Assembly (NCBI RefSeq): GCF_000210095.1 | Contig: NC_021039.1 | Location: forward strand, 2,142,113-2,206,112 | Source: Ruminococcus champanellensis 18P13 = JCM 17042 | GTDB lineage: Bacteria > Bacillota > Clostridia > Oscillospirales > Ruminococcaceae | Reading direction: 5' to 3' | Length of the DNA stretch: 64,000 bases | Shown: positions 36,058 to 44,438 of the stretch, in pieces | Position numbering within the stretch: position 1 is the first letter of the stretch | Layout of the letters: the number at the start of each line of letters is the position of its first letter | Program-made: the position numbers and the translations under genes | The notes under the pieces: generated by a model | Seen by the model: only the letters and a program-made list of their open reading frames with translations | Told to the model about the DNA's origin: nothing | Database searches by the model: none

Positions 36058-36996
36058 TTATAAATCCAGCCCGGCAATTACATCCTTCAGAGTCTGTACC
36101 GAATGCTCCAGCTGCTGCTGTTCGCTGCCGTCCAGAGGGATATCCAGTACCTTTTCAACGCCCTCCGCCCCCACAATGGAGGGAACGCCGAAATACACGT
36201 CCGATACCCCGTAATGACCGTTTACATAAGCGGAAACCGGCAGCACAGAATGCTCCTCCCGGACGATGGCACGGGCGATCCGGGTCACTGCCAGAGCAAT
36301 GGCATAATAGGTGGCGCCTTTTTTCTCAATGACCTTATAGGCGCTGGTGCGCACGTCCTCGTACAGCCTGTGGAGCGTTTCTCCGTCGCATGCACCGCAG
36401 ATATCGCAGAAGCTGTCCAGATCCACCCCGGAGATGTTGGCGCTGCTCCATACAGCCAGCTCGCTGTCTCCGTGCTCCCCGATGATAAAGGCATGCACGC
36501 TGCGGCTGTCCACCCCCAGATGCGCCCCAAGCAGGTATTTCAGCCGTGCCGTATCCAGCACCGTACCGGAGCCGATCACATGCTCCGGCGGGTAACCGGA
36601 CAGCTTCCACGCCGCATAGGTCATCACGTCCACCGGGTTGGATACGATCAGCAAACGGGCATCCTGCGTAACCGCAGTGATTTGGGGGATCATATCCCGG
36701 AAGATCTCCACATTTTTGCGAACCAGTTCCAATCTGGTTTCACCGGGCCGCTGTCCGGCACCGGCTGTGATGATAATCAGAAAGCAGTCTGCCAGATCCG
36801 CATAGGTGCCGGCGTAGATCTTCATAGGGTGTACAAAGGGCAGGCCATGGCTCAGATCCATCGCTTCCCCCTCCGCCTTGGTCTGATTGATGTCGATCAG
36901 CACCAACTCCGAGAACATCTCCTCCTGTATCAGAGAAAAGGCAATGGATGCCCCTACAAAGCCGCACCCGATCACGGCACATTTTTGTTTATTCAC
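36058..36996 (-). CDS. ldh: L-lactate dehydrogenase
   Basis: 312 aa starting at GTG 36996. An ATG at 37011 is embedded in the ribosome site (ATGGGAGGA), and the GTG start gives VNKQKCAVIGCGFVGASIAF, the normal family N-terminus. NAD fold GCGFVGAS, substrate/loop Arg in GQRPGETRLELVRKNVEIF, VSNPVDVMTY, and catalytic His in IIGEHGDSE. It reduces pyruvate to lactate with NADH, a fermentation end step. It stands alone, with the GT-C promoter just downstream. Confidence 0.95.
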   Translation of the reverse strand: MNKQKCAVIGCGFVGASIAFSLIQEEMFSELVLIDINQTKAEGEAMDLSHGLPFVHPMKIYAGTYADLADCFLIIITAGAGQRPGETRLELVRKNVEIFRDMIPQITAVTQDARLLIVSNPVDVMTYAAWKLSGYPPEHVIGSGTVLDTARLKYLLGAHLGVDSRSVHAFIIGEHGDSELAVWSSANISGVDLDSFCDICGACDGETLHRLYEDVRTSAYKVIEKKGATYYAIALAVTRIARAIVREEHSVLPVSAYVNGHYGVSDVYFGVPSIVGAEGVEKVLDIPLDGSEQQQLEHSVQTLKDVIAGLDL

Positions 36997-37104
36997 AAGG
37001 ATTCCTCCCATCGTAAATTCATCAGTAGCATCGCCTTTAGTCTGTCCGGAAATACCTTTTTTATGCGGTCTGATAAAAAAGGTTCAGGAATTCAAAAAAG
37101 GGGC

Positions 37105-37133
37105 TTGATTCTGTCGAAAAAATGCGGTATAAT
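37105..37133 (+). promoter_or_regulatory. Promoter of the NifU-like / GGGtGRT operon
   Basis: TTGATT (37105-37110), 17-bp spacer, TATAAT (37128-37133); ribosome site AAAGGAG before the ATG at 37189. Confidence 0.8.
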
Positions 37134-37188
37134 GATACCATATGATGTATAAGGTGAATCTCATCTTATATCGAAAGGAGTTAAGGAT

Positions 37189-37881
37189 ATGAATTATTCT
37201 CATGAAGTTGAAACAATGTGCCCTGTAAAGCAAGGCGTTGCTCACGGCGCAGCCCCGATCCCGGAAGAAGCAAAGTGGGTGAAGGCAAAGGAAATCACTG
37301 ATATTTCCGGTTTCACACACGGCATCGGCTGGTGCGCACCGCAGCAGGGTACCTGCAAGCTCACACTGAACGTTAAGGGCGGTGTGATCCAGGAAGCATT
37401 GGTTGAGACCATCGGATGTTCTGGTATGACCCATTCTGCTGCAATGGCTGCTGAAATCCTCCCCGGCAGAACCATTCTGGAAGCACTGAACACCGACCTG
37501 GTTTGCGACGCAATCAACACTGCAATGAGAGAGCTGTTCCTGCAGATCGTATACGGCAGATCCCAGAGTGCATTCTCTGAGGACGGTCTGGTAATCGGCG
37601 CAGGACTTGAGGATCTTGGCAAGGGTCTCCGTTCTCAGGTTGGTACCATGTACGGTACACTGGAAAAGGGCCCCCGTTACCTGGAGATGACTGACGGTTA
37701 CGTAACCGGCATTGCTCTGAATGAGGATGACGAGATCATCGGCTACAAGTTCGTTAACTTCGGTAAGATGATGGACTTCATCAAGGCAGGCGATGACGCA
37801 AACACAGCATACGAAAAGGCACAGGGTCAGTACGGCCGTGTTGCAGACGCTGTAAAGATCATCGATCCCAGAAAGCAATAA
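37189..37881 (+). CDS. NifU/IscU-like iron-sulfur scaffold-type protein
   Basis: 230 aa. Cysteines lie in ETMCPVK, IGWCAPQQGTCKLTLNV, ETIGCSGMTHSAAMAAEI and DLVCDA, the last two resembling NifU N-terminal cluster ligands. The C-terminal ~110 residues are a distinct extension (GPRYLEMTDGYVTGIALNED). No separate iscS is near. The next gene, 16 bp downstream, codes a GGGtGRT protein; this pair recurs in anaerobic Firmicutes as I know them, with no assigned function. Codon use is strongly biased to frequent codons, suggesting high expression. Cluster binding is inferred. Confidence 0.82.
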   Translation: MNYSHEVETMCPVKQGVAHGAAPIPEEAKWVKAKEITDISGFTHGIGWCAPQQGTCKLTLNVKGGVIQEALVETIGCSGMTHSAAMAAEILPGRTILEALNTDLVCDAINTAMRELFLQIVYGRSQSAFSEDGLVIGAGLEDLGKGLRSQVGTMYGTLEKGPRYLEMTDGYVTGIALNEDDEIIGYKFVNFGKMMDFIKAGDDANTAYEKAQGQYGRVADAVKIIDPRKQ

Positions 37882-37897
37882 GAGGAGGAAAACTACA

Positions 37898-38905
37898 ATG
37901 GCTTTATTTGAATCTTATGAGAGAAGAGAAAAGCAGATTCTTGCTGTTCTCGCACAGTATGACATTCACTCCATCGAAGAGGCTGCTGAAATCACCAAGG
38001 CTAAGGGTCTTGACATTTACAAGCTGGTTGAGAGCATTCAGCCCATCTGCTTCGAGAATGCAAAGTGGGCTTACACTGTAGGCTGCGCAATCGCAATCAA
38101 GAAGGGCTGCACCAGAGCTGCTGACGCTGCTGCTGCAATCGGTGAAGGTCTGCAGGCATTCTGCATCCCCGGCTCCGTAGCTGACCAGCGTAAGGTTGGT
38201 CTGGGTCACGGCAACCTGGGCAAGATGCTGCTGGAGGAAGAGACCAAGTGCTTCTGCTTCCTGGCTGGTCACGAGTCCTTTGCCGCTGCTGAAGGCGCAA
38301 TCGGTATTGCTGAAAAGGCAAACAAGGTTCGGAAGGAACCCCTGCGGGTTATCCTGAACGGCCTGGGCAAGGATGCTGCACAGATCATTGCAAGAATCAA
38401 TGGCTTTACTTACGTTGAAACCGAAATGGATTACTACACCGGCAAGGTAAAGGAAGTATTCCGCAAGTGCTACTCCAAGAATGCTGACAACCCCCGTGCA
38501 AAGGTAAACTGCTACGGCGCAAACGATGTAACAGAGGGCGTTGCGATCATGTGGAAAGAGGGCGTTGACGTTTCCATTACCGGTAACTCCACCAACCCGA
38601 CCCGGTTCCAGCATCCGGTTGCAGGTACCTACAAGAAGGAATGTGTTGAGCAGGGCAAGAAGTATTTCTCCGTTGCATCCGGCGGCGGTACCGGCCGTAC
38701 CCTCCACCCGGACAACATGGCAGCAGGTCCGGCTTCCTACGGTATGACCGATACCATGGGTCGTATGCATTCTGACGCACAGTTCGCTGGTTCCTCCTCC
38801 GTTCCGGCTCACGTTGAGATGATGGGTCTGATCGGTATGGGTAACAACCCGATGGTTGGTGCTACCGTTGCTTGCGCAGTTGCTGTAGAAGAGGCAATGA
38901 AGTAA
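37898..38905 (+). CDS. GGGtGRT protein (conserved family of unknown function)
   Basis: 335 aa. The name-giving motif appears as SVASGGGTGRTLHPDNMAAG (about 258-277). Other conserved-looking stretches are CAIAIKKGCTRAADAAAAIG, CIPGSVADQRKVGLGHGNLG and GNSTNPTRFQHPVAGTYKKE. No membrane segment or signal. Cysteines at several positions could bind metal. It follows the NifU-like gene by 16 bp with GAGGAGG as ribosome site and is followed by a terminator. Function unknown; association with a scaffold-like partner suggests a redox or iron-sulfur role (inference). Confidence 0.88.
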   Translation: MALFESYERREKQILAVLAQYDIHSIEEAAEITKAKGLDIYKLVESIQPICFENAKWAYTVGCAIAIKKGCTRAADAAAAIGEGLQAFCIPGSVADQRKVGLGHGNLGKMLLEEETKCFCFLAGHESFAAAEGAIGIAEKANKVRKEPLRVILNGLGKDAAQIIARINGFTYVETEMDYYTGKVKEVFRKCYSKNADNPRAKVNCYGANDVTEGVAIMWKEGVDVSITGNSTNPTRFQHPVAGTYKKECVEQGKKYFSVASGGGTGRTLHPDNMAAGPASYGMTDTMGRMHSDAQFAGSSSVPAHVEMMGLIGMGNNPMVGATVACAVAVEEAMK

Positions 38906-38925
38906 GATCGTTTTGACGATATGCA

Positions 38926-38955
38926 AAACAGCCGATGCAAAAGCATCGGCTGTTT
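38926..38955 (+). terminator. Terminator of the NifU-like / GGGtGRT operon
   Basis: AAACAGCCGATGC (38926-38938) / GCATCGGCTGTTT (38943-38955), perfect 13-bp stem with AAAA loop. Confidence 0.85.
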
Positions 38956-38989
38956 CTATATCCTTTGCAGCATATATGATGCTACACAA

Positions 38990-39020
38990 AAACCGGCATG
39001 CGGTATGCGCATGCCGGTTT
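38990..39020 (-). terminator. Terminator of the NSS symporter gene
   Basis: AAACCGGCATGC / GCATGCCGGTTT (38990-39001 / 39009-39020), perfect 12-bp stem, 13 bp past the symporter stop; T-rich on both flanks, so probably bidirectional. Confidence 0.8.
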
Positions 39021-39032
39021 TATTTTATGATC

Positions 39033-40565
39033 TTACTCTTCCCAGATCTTTGTGTGATCCTCTTCCTTCAGGTGCATCTTCTTCTCAATGATTTTTACAA
39101 TGAAGCCGCTGAGGAATACCAGAATGGTAATTGCCCAACCGCCGATGATGTTGGATGCCAGAGAATAGCCGCCGTAGATACCATTGTTCTTGGTGAACAG
39201 GGTGATTACATTCCACAGGAAGAATCCTCCCAACAGAATGGGCGCACAAAACTTGATAGAGGTGCAGAACCACCACGCAGGCATCTTGAACCGTTTGGTG
39301 TTCCGGTTGATCTCATCCAGCACCTTGCGCAGCTTGAAGCACCAGCCAATGGCGATTGCCTCCAGAAAACCTACCAGAATCAGGTTGTAGCTGTTGCACC
39401 AGTTGTCCACGATATCCAGCCAAGCCACGCCTGCGCCGGTCACAAAGAACAGGGAAAATGCTGCGGAAATGATGCAGACCCAGACGGTTGTCTTACGCTT
39501 TGCAATGTGGAACTTATCGGAAATTGCAGTGGAAACGCCCTCCACAATGGAGAATGCGGAATCGATCGCCAAGGTGCACAGACAGAAGTAGAACACTGCC
39601 GCAAAAATCGCATTGACCACGCCGGAGCCGGTCAGATGTACAATGGCGGAGGGATAAATCAAAAATGCAGTGGCAATACCGGATGCGGACATGTCGTCTA
39701 CAGTCATGCCCGTGCCATACATGGTGGTAAACAGCACGATACCGGACAGCACGCTGATGGAAAGATCGGCAAACGCAATGATCACACCGTCCACTGCCAC
39801 ATTCGCATCATCCTGCAGGAAGGAGCCGTAGGCAAACATAATCGCCATCATAATGGACAGAGAGTAGAATACCTGACCGACCGCATCGATCCACAGGTCC
39901 GCACTGGCAAGTTCAGCCAGATCCGGCACAAACATCACCTTCAGGCCTTCCATAGCCCCGGGCATCGTCAAGCCCTTGATCGCCATAATCAACAGGCAGG
40001 CAACCGGCAGGAACACGGTGTACTTGACCACCTTGCCCACACTGTTGGCGCCGTCCCGGATACACAAATAAATCACGATCCATGCCACCAGCAGGCAAAT
40101 CAGCACCGGCCAGGAGATGGTACCATAACCGGAGGTATCCCAGGTGGTTTTCAATAGGTCAGCCCACACACCGGAAGCAGCCGTGGAATCCCCGGTGAGA
40201 TTTGCGAACTTGTAAGAACATACGGTCATCAAAATAACCCAGCCAAATACCACGGCGTAGTAAATTTCGATCACGAATGCATTTGCGGTTGCAGCCCAGC
40301 CGATTGGCTCAAATTTTTTCTTGATGCTGTGCATCGCCTTGGGTGCGCCGCCTCGTACCTTTCTGCCGATGGCGATCTCCATGGTCAGAAGGGGAATGCC
40401 GATCACCAGCATTGCCGCCAGATACACCAGCATGAACGCACCGCCGCCATGCTTTGCGCACAGACCCGGAAAGCGCCATGCATTGCCAAGACCTACCGCA
40501 GATCCGATTGCGGCAAGGATGAATGTGGATCGGGACGCCCAGGTCCCTCTGCTTGAATCACTCAA
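39033..40565 (-). CDS. Sodium:neurotransmitter symporter family transporter (NSS/SNF)
   Basis: 510 aa if starting at TTG 40565, where GGGAGAG lies 6 nt upstream; the ATG at 40580 is in that ribosome site (alternative, +5 residues). The N-terminus SRGTWASRSTFILAAIGSAV then GLGNAWRFPGLC is the LeuT-fold signature holding Na+ and substrate sites. Eleven to twelve membrane helices follow. Bacterial members move amino acids with Na+. No serine/tryptophan specificity can be read. Own promoter at 40616-40644, divergent from an amino-acid ABC transporter. Confidence 0.93.
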   Translation of the reverse strand: MSDSSRGTWASRSTFILAAIGSAVGLGNAWRFPGLCAKHGGGAFMLVYLAAMLVIGIPLLTMEIAIGRKVRGGAPKAMHSIKKKFEPIGWAATANAFVIEIYYAVVFGWVILMTVCSYKFANLTGDSTAASGVWADLLKTTWDTSGYGTISWPVLICLLVAWIVIYLCIRDGANSVGKVVKYTVFLPVACLLIMAIKGLTMPGAMEGLKVMFVPDLAELASADLWIDAVGQVFYSLSIMMAIMFAYGSFLQDDANVAVDGVIIAFADLSISVLSGIVLFTTMYGTGMTVDDMSASGIATAFLIYPSAIVHLTGSGVVNAIFAAVFYFCLCTLAIDSAFSIVEGVSTAISDKFHIAKRKTTVWVCIISAAFSLFFVTGAGVAWLDIVDNWCNSYNLILVGFLEAIAIGWCFKLRKVLDEINRNTKRFKMPAWWFCTSIKFCAPILLGGFFLWNVITLFTKNNGIYGGYSLASNIIGGWAITILVFLSGFIVKIIEKKMHLKEEDHTKIWEE

Positions 40566-40615
40566 AAAAATCTCTCCCATACTTCATTTTATCTGATTTA
40601 TTATCAAGCTATTTT

Positions 40616-40644
40616 ATTGTAGCACGCCGAAAAAAGCATGTCAA
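40616..40644 (-). promoter_or_regulatory. Promoter of the NSS symporter gene
   Basis: Minus strand TTGACA (40639-40644), 17-bp spacer, TACAAT (40616-40621). Confidence 0.85.
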
Positions 40645-40779
40645 GGTGAAATGGCTGGAATTTGTTGAACCAACCGATAAGTTGTCGGTGTTCTTGTCAA
40701 ATACCAACAAGAACAGGGTGCCTGCCATAAGTGGAATCCATGAAAATGCTCAATCTTCTCACTTAGTGTGCCGGAAAGA

Positions 40780-40808
40780 TTGACTTTATTATAGTACTAT
40801 GATAAAAT
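40780..40808 (+). promoter_or_regulatory. Promoter of the amino-acid ABC transporter operon
   Basis: TTGACT (40780-40785), 17-bp spacer, TAAAAT (40803-40808); ATG at 40853 behind AAGGAGA. Confidence 0.75.
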
Positions 40809-40852
40809 AACAAGTATGGCATTTTATTCGTATCAGATAAGGAGAAGATCAC

Positions 40853-41686
40853 ATGAAACTCAAGTCTATTTTTGCAATTCTGACCGCCGGCGTGCTGGCA
40901 TGCACCGGTCTGACCGCCTGCGGCGATGACAAGGCTGCATCCAACCAGAAGGCTACCTTCACCGTTGGCTTTGACCAGGATTTCCCGCCCTTTGGCTATG
41001 TGGATGAAAACGGCGAGTTCACCGGCTTTGATCTGGAGCTTGCCAAGGAAGCTGCAAAGCGTATGGACATGGAAATCAAGCTGCAGCCCATTGACTGGGA
41101 CTCCAAGGAACTGGAGCTTTCCTCTGGATCCATCAGCTGCATCTGGAACGGTTTCACCATGAACGGCAGAGAAAATGACTACACATGGACAGAATCCTAT
41201 ATGGATAATTCCCAGGTATTTGTTGTAAAGAGTGATTCCGGCATCAAGACCCAGGCTGATCTGGCAGGCAAGATCGTGACCGCACAGACCGATTCCGCAG
41301 CGCTGAACGCATTGAACGGCGACGATTTCAAGGATCTGAAGGCAAGCTTCAAGGAACTGTTGACCTGCGCCCAGTACAACACCGCTTTCATGGATCTGGA
41401 GGCAGGTGCCGTTGACGCTGTTGCAATGGATATCGGTGTGGCGAAGTACCAGATTGAAGGCAAGGAATCCAAGTTTATCATTCTGGACGAACCCATTGTC
41501 AAGGAGCAGTATGCTGTTGGCTTCTACAAGGGCAATACTGAAATGCGGGATAAGGTGCAGAAGGCACTGGACGAAATGGCTGCGGACGGTACCTTTAAGA
41601 AGATCTCCGAAAAGTGGTTCGGCTATGATGTCTGCACATTGGCAGCAGCAAAGAACGCCAATACATCTGCATCTGATTCCAACTAA
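40853..41686 (+). CDS. Polar amino-acid ABC transporter, substrate-binding lipoprotein
   Basis: 277 aa. Lipoprotein signal ending in the lipobox LTAC (Cys at about residue 23). The mature part is a SBP_bac_3 domain: TVGFDQDFPPFGYVDENGEF then TGFDLELAKEAAKRMD, WNGFTMNGRENDYTWTESYM. It captures an amino acid (cystine, glutamine or similar; not decidable) at the outer membrane face of the single membrane. Permease and ATPase follow at 12 and 16 bp, one operon ending in a terminator at 43133. Confidence 0.95.
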   Translation: MKLKSIFAILTAGVLACTGLTACGDDKAASNQKATFTVGFDQDFPPFGYVDENGEFTGFDLELAKEAAKRMDMEIKLQPIDWDSKELELSSGSISCIWNGFTMNGRENDYTWTESYMDNSQVFVVKSDSGIKTQADLAGKIVTAQTDSAALNALNGDDFKDLKASFKELLTCAQYNTAFMDLEAGAVDAVAMDIGVAKYQIEGKESKFIILDEPIVKEQYAVGFYKGNTEMRDKVQKALDEMAADGTFKKISEKWFGYDVCTLAAAKNANTSASDSN

Positions 41687-41698
41687 CAGGGTAACATC

Positions 41699-42349
41699 AT
41701 GTCATTACAAAAAATTTTGCTGGAGCTGCTGTCCGGCATGGTCACCTCATCAGAGATCTTTCTGTTGACCCTGCTGCTGGCACTGCCTCTGGGACTGCTG
41801 ATCTCTTTCGGCAGAATGGCAAAGTTCCGGGTACTCCGGTTTTTGACCCAGTTTTACATCTCTGTGATGCGGGGTACGCCACTGATGCTTCAACTGCTGG
41901 TGGTGTACTACGGACCTTATTTTATTTTCGGCATCCGGATCACCAACGAATATCGGTTTATTGCAGTCATCATCGGCTTTGTGCTGAACTATGCGGCTTA
42001 TTTTGCGGAAATCTACCGTGGCGGCATCCAGTCCATTCCGGTGGGACAGTATGAAGCAGCAAAGGTACTTGGTTACAGCCGTGCCCAGTGCTTTGGCAGG
42101 ATCATCATGCCCCAGGTTATCAAGCGGATCATCCCCGCTCTGACCAATGAGATCATTACACTCATCAAGGATACATCCCTGTCCTTTGCCTTGGCTGTGC
42201 CGGAAATGTTCACCACTGCAAAGGCCATTGCCGCAGCAGACAAGACCATGACTGCATTTGCTGCAGCCGGCGTGTTCTACTATGTATTCAACCTGCTGGT
42301 GGCAGGAATCATGCGCAAAGTGGAACAGAAGCTGAGCTATTACCGCTGA
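41699..42349 (+). CDS. Polar amino-acid ABC transporter permease
   Basis: 216 aa, about five membrane helices, HisM/GlnP type. The ATPase-contact EAA loop reads EAAKVLGYSRAQCFGRIIMP (about 118-137), and RGTPLMLQLLVVYYGP is the conserved early motif. The only permease in the operon, so a homodimer is likely. Confidence 0.95.
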   Translation: MSLQKILLELLSGMVTSSEIFLLTLLLALPLGLLISFGRMAKFRVLRFLTQFYISVMRGTPLMLQLLVVYYGPYFIFGIRITNEYRFIAVIIGFVLNYAAYFAEIYRGGIQSIPVGQYEAAKVLGYSRAQCFGRIIMPQVIKRIIPALTNEIITLIKDTSLSFALAVPEMFTTAKAIAAADKTMTAFAAAGVFYYVFNLLVAGIMRKVEQKLSYYR

Positions 42350-42365
42350 CCGAAAGGATGTTATC

Positions 42366-43127
42366 ATGAGCGTTTTTGAAATCAAGCATGCCAGAAAATC
42401 CTTCGGTGATCTGGAAGTGCTCAAGGATATCAGTGTGTCCGTAGAACAAGGGGAGGTAGTTGCCATTCTGGGACCCTCCGGTTCCGGAAAGTCCACCTTC
42501 CTGCGTTGTGCAACCATGCTGGAGGAACTGGACGGCGGTTCCCTATGCTATGGCTCCCGGTTCGCAGCCAAGGACGAAAACGGAAAATCCGTTTATGTAT
42601 CCCGGAAAGAGCGGCACAAGCTGTATGCCCAGTTCGGACTGGTGTTCCAGAACTTCAATCTGTTTCCCCACTACAGCGTCATGGAAAATATCATCAATCC
42701 GCTGATGGTGGTGCAGCATATGAAAAAGCCGGAGGCTCTGGAGCGGGGGAAGGCCTTGCTGGAGAAAATGGGGCTGTCGGATAAGGGGGACTATTACCCC
42801 TGCCAGTTGTCCGGCGGACAGCAGCAACGGGTATCCATTGCCCGTGCGCTTGCCATGAATTCCAATATCTTGTTCTTTGACGAGCCTACCAGTGCGCTGG
42901 ATCCGGAGCTGACCATGGAAATCCTCCGTGTTATCCGGAACCTGGCGGCGGAAAATATGACCATGGTGATCGTGACCCATGAGATTGAATTTGCCAGGAG
43001 TGTGGCGGATCGGGTCATCTTCATGGCAGATGGAATCATCGTAGAAGAAGGCAAGCCAGAGGATGTGATCGATAATCCCAGCAACGAGCGTACCCAGGCT
43101 TTCCTGAAAAAATTTGAAAGTGCATAA
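42366..43127 (+). CDS. Polar amino-acid ABC transporter ATP-binding protein
   Basis: 253 aa. Walker A GPSGSGKST (about 38), signature LSGGQQQRVSIARAL, Walker B ILFFDEPTSALDPE, switch His in VTHEIEFA. Energises uptake by the lipoprotein and permease coded just before. Last gene before an intrinsic terminator. Confidence 0.96.
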   Translation: MSVFEIKHARKSFGDLEVLKDISVSVEQGEVVAILGPSGSGKSTFLRCATMLEELDGGSLCYGSRFAAKDENGKSVYVSRKERHKLYAQFGLVFQNFNLFPHYSVMENIINPLMVVQHMKKPEALERGKALLEKMGLSDKGDYYPCQLSGGQQQRVSIARALAMNSNILFFDEPTSALDPELTMEILRVIRNLAAENMTMVIVTHEIEFARSVADRVIFMADGIIVEEGKPEDVIDNPSNERTQAFLKKFESA

Positions 43128-43132
43128 TACCA

Positions 43133-43161
43133 CGCCCGGAGGAAATATCCGGGCGCTTTTT
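43133..43161 (+). terminator. Terminator of the amino-acid ABC operon
   Basis: CGCCCGGA / TCCGGGCG (43133-43140 / 43148-43155), then CTTTTT. Confidence 0.85.
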
Positions 43162-43171
43162 GGAGGGCAAC

Positions 43172-43615
43172 ATGAATATTCGCGCAATGACAATACAGGA
43201 TACGGATCAGGTGCTTTGCATGATGCGTGTGTTTTACGATTCACCGGCTGTGCTGCATAAGGCACCGAACACCATCCTGCTTCAGGATATTGCAGACTGC
43301 GTAGGGGAGTGCCCGTTTATTGAAGGCTATATCTTTGAGGAAGATGGGCAGATCGCCGGCTATGCCATGACGGCAAAAAGCTATTCCACGGAATACGGCG
43401 GGCTTTGCATTTGGGTGGAAGATATCTACATCAAGCCTGCCTTCCAGGGGCGTGGCATCGGGAAAGCATTTCTGGAGCATCTGGAGGAGCAGTACCGGGG
43501 CAGGGCGGTTCGATTCCGACTGGAAGCGGAGGATGAAAACCAACATGCAATCCATCTGTACAGCAAGCAGGGCTATCAAAAGCTGCCCTATGTGCAGATG
43601 ACCAAGGAAGTATAA
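43172..43615 (+). CDS. GNAT-family N-acetyltransferase
   Basis: 147 aa from ATG 43172, behind GGAGGG. The acetyl-CoA loop reads PAFQGRGIGKAFLEHL (about 91-106), preceded by LCIWVEDIYIK and followed by LEAEDENQHAIHLYSKQGY, the standard GNAT motifs A and B. It sits 10 bp after the ABC operon terminator, so it is made only by read-through or from a promoter I do not see. Substrate unknown. Confidence 0.9.
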   Translation: MNIRAMTIQDTDQVLCMMRVFYDSPAVLHKAPNTILLQDIADCVGECPFIEGYIFEEDGQIAGYAMTAKSYSTEYGGLCIWVEDIYIKPAFQGRGIGKAFLEHLEEQYRGRAVRFRLEAEDENQHAIHLYSKQGYQKLPYVQMTKEV

Positions 43616-43620
43616 AAATT

Positions 43621-43656
43621 CCCTGGGTGTGCTTTGCATGCCCAGGGGTCTTTTTA
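43621..43656. terminator. Bidirectional terminator between GNAT gene and surE
   Basis: CCCTGGG / CCCAGGG (43621-43627 / 43641-43647), with GTCTTTTT on the plus strand and AATTTTTATAC on the minus strand; the two converging genes share it. Confidence 0.75.
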
Positions 43657-44367
43657 TCCCACATTGTTTACAATGCCAACGGATACGTACTGATGACAGA
43701 TGGCAAACAGATCCGTACCCTCACTGCCCTGCCAATTGCGCCCGGGAATCACCCGGAACCGCATATGATCCGGATCCAGTTCCTCTGCGCTGTAGTCATC
43801 CGCATAAAACGAATCCTTTGAAACAGTGCATCCATGCATAACGCCCCTGCATGCCTCCAGAGGACAGCCGGGAAAGTTAATGTTCCAGATTTGAGAATCC
43901 GTCAGCTTCTTGTCTATGTACTCCTCCAGCAGCTGCGGCAGATACTTGTCCGTTACAGGACACTGCGGGGAATCCTGCGAAAGGGCAATGGCGTGAATGC
44001 CCCAGAATGCAGCCTCCAGCGCTGCGCCCACGGTAGCGGAATACTGAATGTCTGACGCAATGTTGTACCCGTTGTTGATGCCGGAAAGCACCACATCCGG
44101 CTTCCTGCCCATCAGCTTGATGCCCACCCGGACACAGTCCACCGGAGTGCCGCTGCACGCAAAAGCCCGTACATCAGCTGGAAAAGCATCCTGCCGCCAA
44201 ACCTCAACCGAATTCAGATAGTGAATGCTGTGGGACATGCCGCTGCGCTGACTGTCCGGTGCCACTACCCACACCTCTCCATAGGGCCTTGCAGCCTGTG
44301 CTAGCCGGAGAATGCCCTCCGCCTGTATGCCATCATCGTTTACAACTAAAATGCTTCTGGTTTTCAT
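43654..44367 (-). CDS. surE: 5'/3'-nucleotidase SurE
   Basis: 237 aa from ATG 44367, behind AGGAGG. N-terminal ILVVNDDGIQAEGI carries the metal-binding Asp pair. PDSQRSGMSHSI, SGTPVDCV and VLSGINNGYN complete the SurE motifs. It dephosphorylates nucleoside monophosphates. Single gene; its end abuts the shared terminator. Confidence 0.95.
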   Translation of the reverse strand: MKTRSILVVNDDGIQAEGILRLAQAARPYGEVWVVAPDSQRSGMSHSIHYLNSVEVWRQDAFPADVRAFACSGTPVDCVRVGIKLMGRKPDVVLSGINNGYNIASDIQYSATVGAALEAAFWGIHAIALSQDSPQCPVTDKYLPQLLEEYIDKKLTDSQIWNINFPGCPLEACRGVMHGCTVSKDSFYADDYSAEELDPDHMRFRVIPGRNWQGSEGTDLFAICHQYVSVGIVNNVG

Positions 44368-44389
44368 TGCAGATTCCTCCTGAAAAAGC

Positions 44390-44425
44390 AAAGCCACTCT
44401 TGACGCAATGGTCAAAAGTGGCTTT
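44390..44425 (-). terminator. Terminator of the cohesin-like lipoprotein gene
   Basis: AAAGCCACTTTTGAC / GTCAAGAGTGGCTTT on the minus strand (44425-44411 and 44404-44390), 15-bp stem with one wobble pair, then GCTTTTTC, 13 bp past the stop. Its closeness shows the short C-terminus of the gene is genuine. Confidence 0.85.
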
Positions 44426-44438
44426 TGTTTGTATCAGA

